Origin: Planctomycetota bacterium
GTDB lineage: Bacteria > Planctomycetota > Phycisphaerae > Tepidisphaerales > Tepidisphaeraceae
NCBI GenBank assembly: GCA_023417885.1
Contig: JAEZED010000082.1
Span: 1-14,090 of the forward strand
DNA length: 14,090 bases
Reading direction: 5' to 3'
Shown in pieces: positions 5,165 to 13,138 of the stretch. The notes under the pieces were generated by a model. It did no database searches and had not been told where the DNA came from. It worked only from the letters and a program-made list of their open reading frames with translations. Both the position numbers and the translations under genes were made by a program. The stretch's first letter is position 1; the number at the start of each line of letters is the position of its first letter.

Positions 5165-7849
5165 TCATCGCAGGAGCGGGCGCTCGTCGTCGTCATCCCC
5201 GCTCAGCAGGCTGATCGCCCCGCCGTCGCGGAAGAGGCCCGACGCGCCGCGCACGAGGCCCGTCATCGCCCCGCCGCCCGACATGCGGCTGGCAAGCGGC
5301 GGGCTCATGCTCGGCTGGGGCGGCGGATCGGCGCCCGGGAGCGGCGGATCGCCATCGGGCGGGCCGTCCGGGATCCCGTCGATCGTGAGGCCGTAGTTCT
5401 GCCGCAGGATCATGAAGTCGCGCAGGGTGACGCGGCCGTCGTAGTCGAAGTCGCCGCCGCTGAAGCCGACGCCCGACTTCCCGAAGTTGCGCTGGAAGGC
5501 GCCGTAGTCGTGGGCGTTGACGCGGCCGTCGCGGTTGGCGTCGGCGTTGAGGAACCAGAACTCGCCGATCACCTCGCCCGTCGCCATCGCGTTGCCGGCG
5601 GCGTCGCGCACGGCCTGCCCCTCCTGCACGGTGACGCGGTAGTAACCGTTCTCGAGGCGATGGCCGGGCGTGAGCACCGCGCGGGTGTTCCCCGCATCGA
5701 GCGTCTCCAGCGCCACGTCGGTCGCGGCGGGCTCGGCGAGCGTCCCGTCCTTGTGCGTGCGGAACATCGCCAGCTGCTGTCCATCGAACGCGCTCATCGC
5801 CTCGTCGAAGTCGAGGGTGACGGCGAGGCGCTCGTCCCACTCGAAGGCCTCGTCCAGCACCTCGGGGGCGGCGGTGTCCTGGTTCCAGGCCGCGATGACG
5901 GCGGCGTTGGCGTAGTTCCCTTCCTGCTGCGCCCACATGAGCGGGGTCATGCCGAAGCGGTCGACCTTGTTCCTGTCGGCCCCGCGTTCGAGCATGAAGG
6001 CGATGATCCGATCCTCCTGCGGGAAGGGCGGGGTGTACATCCAGAACGGGACCTGCGCGCCCCAGTGGAGCGGCGTACGGCCCATGTCGTCCTTGGCGTG
6101 CATCTCCGCCCCGCCGTCAAGGAGGGCGCCGAGCTTCTTGCTCGGCAGCGTCGGGTCCTGCGTCTGGGTGCTGAACCACATCATGGGCGTGGAGGCGGCG
6201 ACCATGAGGGGCGTGATCCCCTCGTTGTCGCGCTTGTTCACGTCGGCGCCGAGGGAGAGCAGATGCTCGATGACGCTAACGATCGTGCGCTCCGGCGAGG
6301 CGGCGGCGGCGAAGATGGCGTCGCGCCCGTTCACGAACTCCTCGTGGATGTTGCTGGCGTTGGCGGACATCCGGAGGTTGATGATGTCCGCCTGGAGCGA
6401 CTGCCGCCGCACGGCATGCCCGAACTCGATGTCGCGGGCGTAGACGATCTGCTGGTCGGGGCGCGCGCTGGTGAGCGCGAGGCCCGGCAGCGGGTCGCCG
6501 GCACCGTCGTAGAGCGTGACCATGGAGCGGGCCGGGAGCGTGAGCTGGAACTGGTTGTGCGTGGAGCCGGCGGGGAGCGAGATCTCCTGGAAGTAGTTGT
6601 TGCTCGTGCTCTGCCAAGCCTGCCAGGCGCGGTCGCGCGAGCCGGCGATGGTCACGTTGAAGGTGACGGGCTGCGTGTAGTTGTTCGTCAGGACGATCGA
6701 CTGCGCGTCGAGGTCGTCGTGGTACCAGCTCGTGTAGTACAGGTCGCGCTGCTTGTTGCCGTCCACGTCCACCGCGCCGGAGTGGGTCATCTCCATCCGC
6801 CGCGCGCCGGGGCGGATCCAGTGGGCGTAATGCTTGACCGCCTGGTAGCGTGTCGTCGGCTCCATGCCCTTGAAGAGCGCGCTGGTCGGGTCGTTGAAGT
6901 TCTCCAGCTGCCACTCGTAGAACATCGAGATGTTGGCGCTCTGCATCATCGAGGCGATGTCCTCGCTCAGCCGCAGGCCGCCGTTCCAGCTCGAGTCGTG
7001 CTTCCCCGCCGCCTCGGTCAGCCAGACGGGGTTGCCGCTGTCGAGCGAGGAGTTCCTGATCTGCTCATACTCCCGCTCGCCGCCGGCGTAGTGGGTGCCC
7101 CAGACCATGTCGCTGTTCCAGATCTCCGGATCCTCGCGGAAGGCCTCGTCCCACCAGAGCCAGCGGTCGAAGAGCGCCAGCTCCTCGGGGGCCATCACCT
7201 TCGTGTCGAGCCCCTCGTGGGCCAGGCGCTTCTGCACCGCCTTCATCACCGAGATCATCTGCTCGGGCGTGTAGATCGTGCTCTCGTACGGCTGGATGAA
7301 CTGCGGCTCGTTCTGGATGCTGAAGACGTCGATCTCGATGCCGTAATCCCGCTTCGCAGCGATGACGTACGCCGCCACGAACTCCGCGAACTCCTCGCGC
7401 ATGTCCGCCCGCAGCGGCCCGCCGTAGACGTGCGCGCTGGTCGCCTTCATCCACCACGGCGGCGTCCAGAGCGAGGCGAGGAAGGTGTCGGCCCCGCGCT
7501 TCTGCATCTCCTGGGCGAACTTCAGCGTGATGTCCATCGCCTTGTAGTTGAAGGCGTCCCAGTCGATCACGTTCGGGTCGTCGTTGTCGTTGCTCTCCTC
7601 GAACCCGAAGTGGACCGGGAGCCGCACGGCGTTGATCCCCGCGTCGCCCACCAGGAGGTTGTAGAACTCCGGGTTGTTGTAAGGAGAGCCGTTGTGCGAG
7701 CTGACGCTCCCGCCGAACCCCTCCCACTCCTGGTGGAGCGTGGACGGATCGATCGAGAGGTCGAGCGTGGCCGCGAGCAGGCGGCGCGGCTCGAGCGCCT
7801 CCAGGCGCGCCGGCAGCCCGGCGACGGTGAGTTGGCTGGTGTCGTTCAT
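5165..7849 (-). CDS. Secreted GH30-family glycoside hydrolase with ankyrin repeats and dockerin-like module
   Basis: 894 residues in a mosaic. LEALEPRRLLAA (16-27) is the planctomycete LEPR-XLL segment. Residues about 35-450 are a GH30-like (beta/alpha)8 plus beta-sandwich enzyme. It has EGFGGSVSSHN at 43-53, SLWTPPWWMKAT at 126-137, FSIQNEP with likely acid/base E181, and VWLTEAAG with likely nucleophile E279. GH30 enzymes hydrolyse beta-linked glycans (xylan, glucan, glucosylceramide); the substrate here is not determinable. About 500-655 holds ankyrin repeats (GADVNKRDNEGITPLMVAA; AEMHAKDDMGRTPLHWGA; GADRNKVDRFGMTPLMWA). About 657-765 is an SbsA/Big_5-like domain (LDFDEAMS, VRDAAGNAM). 768-822 is a dockerin-like calcium repeat (DANRDGRVNAHD; DFDYDGRVTLRD). 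A Pro/Gly-rich acidic tail follows. Start ATG 7849 immediately precedes the LEPR segment but has no SD. Probably operonic with the next minus-strand gene. Confidence 0.92.
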   Translation of the reverse strand: MNDTSQLTVAGLPARLEALEPRRLLAATLDLSIDPSTLHQEWEGFGGSVSSHNGSPYNNPEFYNLLVGDAGINAVRLPVHFGFEESNDNDDPNVIDWDAFNYKAMDITLKFAQEMQKRGADTFLASLWTPPWWMKATSAHVYGGPLRADMREEFAEFVAAYVIAAKRDYGIEIDVFSIQNEPQFIQPYESTIYTPEQMISVMKAVQKRLAHEGLDTKVMAPEELALFDRWLWWDEAFREDPEIWNSDMVWGTHYAGGEREYEQIRNSSLDSGNPVWLTEAAGKHDSSWNGGLRLSEDIASMMQSANISMFYEWQLENFNDPTSALFKGMEPTTRYQAVKHYAHWIRPGARRMEMTHSGAVDVDGNKQRDLYYTSWYHDDLDAQSIVLTNNYTQPVTFNVTIAGSRDRAWQAWQSTSNNYFQEISLPAGSTHNQFQLTLPARSMVTLYDGAGDPLPGLALTSARPDQQIVYARDIEFGHAVRRQSLQADIINLRMSANASNIHEEFVNGRDAIFAAAASPERTIVSVIEHLLSLGADVNKRDNEGITPLMVAASTPMMWFSTQTQDPTLPSKKLGALLDGGAEMHAKDDMGRTPLHWGAQVPFWMYTPPFPQEDRIIAFMLERGADRNKVDRFGMTPLMWAQQEGNYANAAVIAAWNQDTAAPEVLDEAFEWDERLAVTLDFDEAMSAFDGQQLAMFRTHKDGTLAEPAATDVALETLDAGNTRAVLTPGHRLENGYYRVTVQEGQAVRDAAGNAMATGEVIGEFWFLNADANRDGRVNAHDYGAFQRNFGKSGVGFSGGDFDYDGRVTLRDFMILRQNYGLTIDGIPDGPPDGDPPLPGADPPPQPSMSPPLASRMSGGGAMTGLVRGASGLFRDGGAISLLSGDDDDERPLLR

Positions 7850-8235
7850 TGCTGAAGGCGTCCGGTTCCCCGGTCACGAATGGACTGCCCCCCCGCGGAC
7901 AGGCGGGGAGCCTGAGGTGTCGCCTTCCATGGCTGAGATTCGGCCCCGCCCAATCCCCGCTCGGGTTTGGCCTGCGCGGGATAAGGCGGTTGTAAAGGGC
8001 CGCTGCCGGCGATCCGTAGCGGCAGGCTGACGAGGATGCGCCGCGAACCGCGATCTCCTACCGGCGGGCCTCATAAATCCCAGCCCGGCCGACATCGGTT
8101 CCGGCGGCACATTCTACTCCTCCAGCGCCCGTGTTACCGGACACCCGCGAACCCGACAACGTTTGAAAACCGGCAATATAAGCGGTCTGGACCGCCCTTG
8201 CGACCGCGCCATCCCCTAACTTCACGCGCCATCCC
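7850..8235. other. Intergenic region upstream of the GH30 gene
   Basis: A 386-nt region without a gene, lying between two minus-strand genes, so it must hold the GH30 promoter. Visible elements are a CCCCGC/GCGGGG hairpin (7891-7908), an AT-richer patch GCAATATAAG (about 8173-8182) next to the palindrome GCGGTC-TG-GACCGC (8182-8195), and a 20-nt tandem duplication at its right end. I could not define -35/-10 hexamers with acceptable spacing, nor a terminator for the GT8 gene. Confidence 0.5.
8182..8195. promoter_or_regulatory. Palindrome, possible operator
   Basis: GCGGTC and GACCGC are perfect reverse complements around TG, directly beside the most AT-rich patch (CAATATAAG) of this intergenic region. 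The position is compatible with an operator near the GH30 promoter, but no promoter hexamers confirm this. Confidence 0.3.
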
Positions 8236-8243
8236 CTACTTCA
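8205..8243. repeat. Tandem duplication across the GT8 stop codon
   Basis: CGCGCCATCCCCTAACTTCA (8205-8224) is followed at once by CGCGCCATCCCCTACTTCA (8225-8243), differing by one A. The second unit contains the GT8 stop codon (8236-8238), so the 3' end of the gene has been duplicated head to tail. It looks like a replication slippage event. Confidence 0.85.
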
Positions 8244-9048
8244 GCAGCAGGCGCCCGTGACGCGCCACCAGCCGGGCCTGCACCGCCAGGATCTTCAGGT
8301 CGTGTAACCGGTTACGGGGAAGCCGGTTCGGCACGCGATATCGATCCCACCGCTCGCGCACCGCCCGCGGCATCAGCCAGCGCCCCCGGTTCCACGGCTT
8401 GAAGCAGGTGATGTAGTGCGTGATGTACGGCTCCACCCCCGCCGTGTTCCGCATCCGCACGCGCCCCCAGAGCGGGTCGACGATGCAGTTCCAGCGCTCG
8501 TCCAGCTCCCGCACCGAATCCCCCAAGACGTGCGCGATCGCCGCCTGTTCCATCATCTTCGGCCGCGTCTCCGCCGCCCAGGCAAGCGTGCGCGTGGCGA
8601 GCCCCTCGCGACGCCAGCGCTCCGCATCGATCACCAGCACCCCCGCGTTCAGCTCGCCCGCGTAGTGCACGCCCGCGTAATGAGCGCCGGCCAGGTCGGT
8701 CGCCTGGAGCTCCCCCAGGTCGCGCTCCACGACGACATCGACATCCAGGTAGACGAAGCGCGGCCAGTCCACCATCTCCGGCATCAGCAGCCGGGCATAG
8801 CTTATCGTGGAGATGTGCGCCAGCGTCCCGAGGCCGCGCACCCGCCCGCCATCGATCGGCATGAGGCGGATGTCGAGCCTCGGCAGGACGCGGCGAAGCT
8901 CGCGCTCGTCCTCCTCGCGCACGGCGTCCACCACCAGCACCACCTCCAGCGCCCCGGGCGTGCTGTGGCGCACGCTGTTGAGCACCGTCGGCACCCACCG
9001 CAGCACGTTCCGATCGGCGGCGAGCATCAGGCGGACAGGTTCAGGCAT
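8236..9048 (-). CDS. Glycosyltransferase family 8 protein
   Basis: A 270-residue cytoplasmic-looking protein with GT-A features of GT8. The N-terminal strand VRLMLAADRNVLRW is followed by HISTISYARLLMPEM, then FVYLDVDVVVERDL with the metal-binding DxD at D102/D104. NAGVLVIDAERWRREGL (N134) and a C-terminal HYITCFKPWN (H211, K217) complete the usual GT8 set. Members transfer sugars from nucleotide donors (galactosyl, glucosyl, glycogenin type); donor and acceptor are unknown here. There is no membrane segment. Start ATG 9048 is preferred over an in-frame TTG at 9054; no clear SD is visible. It is divergent from the glycosylasparaginase gene with a 117-nt spacer, so it is not in an operon with neighbouring genes. 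Confidence 0.9.
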   Translation of the reverse strand: MPEPVRLMLAADRNVLRWVPTVLNSVRHSTPGALEVVLVVDAVREEDERELRRVLPRLDIRLMPIDGGRVRGLGTLAHISTISYARLLMPEMVDWPRFVYLDVDVVVERDLGELQATDLAGAHYAGVHYAGELNAGVLVIDAERWRREGLATRTLAWAAETRPKMMEQAAIAHVLGDSVRELDERWNCIVDPLWGRVRMRNTAGVEPYITHYITCFKPWNRGRWLMPRAVRERWDRYRVPNRLPRNRLHDLKILAVQARLVARHGRLLLK

Positions 9049-9165
9049 GGGCAAGGCAGAGAAGAGATGACGTGAACGAAGCCGCGGATCTGCACCGGCA
9101 TTCCCCCGACCTGCTCCCCCTGCCCCTCGCGCTCCTGGCGCGGGGGCATGGTAACATCCCGCCCC

Positions 9166-10425
9166 ATGCCCAAGCTCTCAAGACGCCAGTTCGTCGCCGG
9201 CAGCGCTGCCGCTTCGCTCGCCGGCGCGGCCCCGGCCGTCTTCGGCAACGCCCCTGCCATCCACGTCCGCCGGGCCGGGCCCGTCGTCATCGCCTCCGCC
9301 AACGGCAACCGCTTCCGCAACGGCGGGGAGGTCACCGGCGTGCAGAAGGCCTTCGACATGATCGTCAACGGAGACGACGTCCTCGACGCCGTCATCGCCG
9401 GCGCCAACCTCTGCGAGCTCGATCCGGAGGACATGAGCGTCGGCTACGGCGGGCTGCCCAATGCCGACGGCGTCGTGCAGCTCGACTCCTGCTGCATGCA
9501 CGGCCCGCTGAAGCGCGCAGGCGGCGTGGCCTGCCTGGAGGGGGTGCGCACGCCGTCGCTCGTGGCCCGGGCCGTCTGCCATACGACGGATCACCACCTG
9601 CTCGTCGGGAAGGGCGCGCAGGACTTCGCCCGCGCCATGGGCTTCGAGATCGAGGATGACCTGAACACTGAGCGCTCCCGCGCCACCTGGCTCGAATGGA
9701 AGCGGCGCAGCGATCCGGAGCATTACCTGGATCCCGAGAGACGCGACGAACCGGCGGAGCGACGTACCGACGGAGGGAGCGGCGGCGGTGAAACTCGATT
9801 AGGCGCGGCACCGCGTGTCGCAGGAAACGCCTCTCCCTCCGGGAGAGGCGCCGAGCGCAGCGAGGCGGTGAGGGCGCTCCGCGATCGACGGGAATTGCAG
9901 CGCCAACACCGCGCCGCCCTCTCCATGATCCGCGACGGCCTGATCGACCCGGAGCACTACTTCGGCACGATCAACATGAACGCAGTCAGCGCCGCCGGCG
10001 CTGTCTGCGGCGTGACGACGACGAGCGGCCTGGCGTGGAAGATCCCCGGGCGCGTCGGCGACTCCCCCATCCTCGGCGCCGGGCTCTACGTGGACAACGA
10101 CGTCGGCGCCGCCGGCAGCACGGGGCGCGGCGAGGCCAACCTCTACAACCTCTGCTCCTTCCTCATCGTCGAGAACTTGCGCCGCGGCATGACGCCCACC
10201 GACGCCGGCATGGACGCACTGAAGCGCGTCGCCGCGAACACGATCGAGAAGCGCCTGCTGAACGACGCCGGCCAGCCCGCCTTCGGCCTGAACTTCTACA
10301 TCCTGAGCGCCACCGGCGACCACGCCGGCGTCTCGATGTACCCCAGCCAGTACGCCCTTTGCACCGACAACGGCCCCGAGACGCTGCCCACCGAAGCGCT
10401 GTTCGACGAGCGGCCACGGGATTGA
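9166..10425 (+). CDS. Tat-exported glycosylasparaginase family (N(4)-(beta-N-acetylglucosaminyl)-L-asparaginase-like) protein with in-frame insertion
   Basis: 419 residues, an N-terminal nucleophile hydrolase precursor. MPKLSRRQFVAGSAAASLAG is a Tat signal (RR at 6-7). The family core follows: SVGYGGLPNADG, LDSCCMHGPLKRAGGVA, HHLLVGKGAQDFA. The likely autocleavage and catalytic Thr is T268 in FGTINMNAV, followed by GVTTTSGL, GRVGDSPILGAG (substrate-binding R and D) and AAGSTGRGE. The family cleaves the GlcNAc-Asn bond of glycoasparagines or related beta-aspartyl bonds. Residues about 194-243 (Arg/Gly/Ser/Ala-rich) interrupt the otherwise normal DPERR...ELQRQHRAALSMIRDG segment and are encoded by a palindromic repeat (9742-9890). 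This makes the protein longer than the 300-370 residues usual for the family. ATG 9148 in frame is an alternative start; neither has a good SD. It ends before a bidirectional hairpin. Confidence 0.9.
   Translation: MPKLSRRQFVAGSAAASLAGAAPAVFGNAPAIHVRRAGPVVIASANGNRFRNGGEVTGVQKAFDMIVNGDDVLDAVIAGANLCELDPEDMSVGYGGLPNADGVVQLDSCCMHGPLKRAGGVACLEGVRTPSLVARAVCHTTDHHLLVGKGAQDFARAMGFEIEDDLNTERSRATWLEWKRRSDPEHYLDPERRDEPAERRTDGGSGGGETRLGAAPRVAGNASPSGRGAERSEAVRALRDRRELQRQHRAALSMIRDGLIDPEHYFGTINMNAVSAAGAVCGVTTTSGLAWKIPGRVGDSPILGAGLYVDNDVGAAGSTGRGEANLYNLCSFLIVENLRRGMTPTDAGMDALKRVAANTIEKRLLNDAGQPAFGLNFYILSATGDHAGVSMYPSQYALCTDNGPETLPTEALFDERPRD
9742..9890. repeat. Palindromic repeat inserted in frame in the glycosylasparaginase gene (copy 2)
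   Basis: 9757-9824 matches the intergenic repeat at 3575-3642 without gaps: end blocks 19/21 and 19/20 identical, with a divergent 27-nt middle. It continues with a perfect 10-bp hairpin CGCCTCTCCC-TCC-GGGAGAGGCG (9828-9850) and a second GAGCG...GTGAGGG block (9853-9874). The length is a multiple of three and the frame stays open. Exact ends are approximate, since short similar words (CGACGAA at 9744-9750, CGACGGGAA at 9886-9894) flank it. Confidence 0.75.
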
Positions 10426-10469
10426 CATCATCGCCAACCGATGCCCGACGCGGCGTGACGCGACGGCAA

Positions 10470-10497
10470 GCAGGCCCATCCCGGGGGATGGGCCTGC
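10470..10497. terminator. Hairpin between convergent genes, probable bidirectional terminator
   Basis: GCAGGCCCATCCC (10470-10482) and GGGATGGGCCTGC (10485-10497) form a perfect 13-bp inverted repeat. It lies 45 nt after the stop of the plus-strand glycosylasparaginase gene and 27 nt after the stop of the minus-strand PEP-CTERM gene. No strong T-run follows on either side, but the position between convergent genes and the stem strength support termination of both. Confidence 0.75.
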
Positions 10498-10523
10498 GGT
10501 CTCCTTGATTGGATACGGGAACC

Positions 10524-11144
10524 TCACGCGGTACGGCGGCGGCGAATGGCCCCCAGTGCCAGCAGCGCCATCCCGCCGGCGGCGGCGCCGGGCGTCGGGA
10601 CGACGGAGACGCCGTTGGCGATCGTGATGTTGTCGAACTGGTGGTAGGGAAACTCCTGATCCCACGCCACGGACACGACGCTCGTGAAGCCGGAGAAGAG
10701 GAACGTTTCGGCCGCAAAGGCGACGCCGTCGAGCGTGAACGTCTGCGAGACGGTGCCTCCCCCGCTGAGCGTGCCGATGAAGGTGACGTCGGCGACAACG
10801 GAACCGTTGAGCTCGGCGATGTCGATCGAGAGGAGGTCGAACGCGCCTCCCCCGTCCTTCGTCAACGTGGTCGTGTCACCGGGCGTGTCGTTGAACAACG
10901 CCGTCGACCCGGAGAAGCGCGTCTCCAGCGTGCCGAACGTGCCGAACCCGAACGCGCCCGGCGCCGACAGGGTGAAGCCGTCCTCCGAGTAAGTCGCGCC
11001 GTGGTACATGATGCTCGCATCGTCATGCCGGAGCGACTCGAAATCGATGACGGTGTCCGCCGACGCCTCGCCCGCCAGCCCCCGTCCAACCCCCATCGCC
11101 GCCGTCGCGAGCGCGACGGCGAGCATTCGTTTACGGAGTACCAT
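10524..11144 (-). CDS. PEP-CTERM-type sorted surface protein
   Basis: 206 residues. A signal peptide (MVLRKRMLAVALATAAMGVGRGLAGEASA) is followed by a beta-rich extracellular domain (residues about 30-180: TVIDFESLRHDD, FSGSTALFNDTPGD, FDLLSIDIAELNG, FDNITI). It ends in the sorting tail VVPTPGAAAGGMALLALGAIRRRR (PTP 183-185, hydrophobic helix, Arg cluster 201-204). In this protein class the tail is recognised by an exosortase and the protein is delivered to the cell envelope or extracellular matrix; no exosortase gene lies in the window. The DFESL...D.ITI pattern resembles carbohydrate-binding-like PEP-CTERM proteins, but no enzymatic motif is seen. Start ATG 11144 is well supported by GGAGGAG (11150-11156), 5 nt upstream. 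The gene is monocistronic, convergent with the glycosylasparaginase gene. Confidence 0.9.
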   Translation of the reverse strand: MVLRKRMLAVALATAAMGVGRGLAGEASADTVIDFESLRHDDASIMYHGATYSEDGFTLSAPGAFGFGTFGTLETRFSGSTALFNDTPGDTTTLTKDGGGAFDLLSIDIAELNGSVVADVTFIGTLSGGGTVSQTFTLDGVAFAAETFLFSGFTSVVSVAWDQEFPYHQFDNITIANGVSVVPTPGAAAGGMALLALGAIRRRRTA

Positions 11145-11172
11145 GTTGACTCCTCCAGAGAGAGATAGGTGT

Positions 11173-11194
11173 TCCCGGCCCGAACGGGCCGGGA
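11173..11194 (-). promoter_or_regulatory. Leader hairpin upstream of the PEP-CTERM gene
   Basis: TCCCGGCCCG (11173-11182) and CGGGCCGGGA (11185-11194) are perfect reverse complements around AA. It sits about 17 nt upstream of the SD (11150-11156) of the PEP-CTERM gene. It could be a stabilising 5' hairpin or an operator; no T-run follows on the minus strand. Confidence 0.5.
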
Positions 11195-11440
11195 GCGACC
11201 GAAGCTAGCGACGCGGCAAGTCCGCCGCAAGCAAAATCGGCCTTTGGCCACCCGGCCCTCTCTCTTGCGGCTCCGGACGAAGGCGATCCCGCCTAGCGGC
11301 GCGGCCGTCGCCGGGCGTGAACGATCCGAAGGCTACGCGCGTGGCGCCGAGCCTCCCTCGCGCCGATGAAAGTGGCGACTGGCCTCAGTCCACCGACCCC
11401 ATCGCCGGCGCGATCGGTCATCGTGCACGCGCGCAGCAGG

Positions 11441-11476
11441 CATAAACAGGCCCGCCCCTTTCGGGACGGGCCTGTT
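11441..11476 (-). terminator. Rho-independent terminator of atpD
   Basis: AACAGGCCCG (11445-11454) pairs with CGGGCCTGTT (11467-11476), extended by an inner CCC/GGG around a TTTC loop. On the minus strand the stem is followed by a short TTTATG. It lies about 50 nt past the atpD stop codon, and no atpC reading frame intervenes. Confidence 0.8.
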
Positions 11477-11527
11477 GCATTTCTCACCCTCGAATCGGTG
11501 CGGGGCGTGGCGGTGGTCGCGGGTGGC

Positions 11528-12970
<1,443 letters not shown>

Positions 12971-13023
12971 GATGAGGGCGTCTCCGGGGACGATTTCAGG
13001 AAAGTGCTGGGATTGGGGGCGGG

Positions 13024-13051
13024 ATTGTATACCTGCGGTACGAACGCTCAA
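13024..13051 (-). promoter_or_regulatory. Probable sigma70-type promoter of atpD
   Basis: On the minus strand TTGAGC (13046-13051) is separated by 16 nt from TACAAT (13024-13029), which matches the -10 consensus at 5 of 6 positions. Transcription would begin near 13016, giving a leader of about 45 nt before the ATG at 12970. This supports independent transcription of atpD. Confidence 0.55.
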
Positions 13052-13138
13052 GGGGCGGCACAGGGCCGCAGGCCCCGCTCACGGCGCCTTTCCCCCGCCA
13101 CCGCTCCAAACGCCGATCCCGCTCCGTCGGCCCAGGGG

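Larger units (their letters stand above)
11145..11527. other. Intergenic region between atpD and the PEP-CTERM gene
   Basis: A 383-nt region without a gene. It contains the PEP-CTERM SD, a strong 10-bp hairpin in its leader (11173-11194), a GCGGC/GCCGC small hairpin (about 11212-11227) and the atpD terminator (11441-11476). Promoter hexamers for the PEP-CTERM gene were not convincing. Confidence 0.5.

Noticed and set aside
4343..7855. 1170-codon plus-strand open frame opposite the GH30 gene and part of the exported protein gene
   Set aside because: The translation is a low-complexity mix of Arg, His, Val and Glu with no domain. It is the typical GC-rich antisense shadow of a real gene, and the minus strand encodes recognisable GH30, ankyrin and dockerin motifs.
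9742..9890. Reading the glycosylasparaginase gene as a pseudogene because of the insertion
   Set aside because: The frame is open throughout and all catalytic and substrate-binding motifs downstream are intact, so a functional gene with an extra segment is more likely.
12971..13051. 27-residue N-terminal extension of AtpD
   Set aside because: It overlaps the likely promoter and is not part of the normal F1 beta N-terminus; ATG 12970 gives a standard length.
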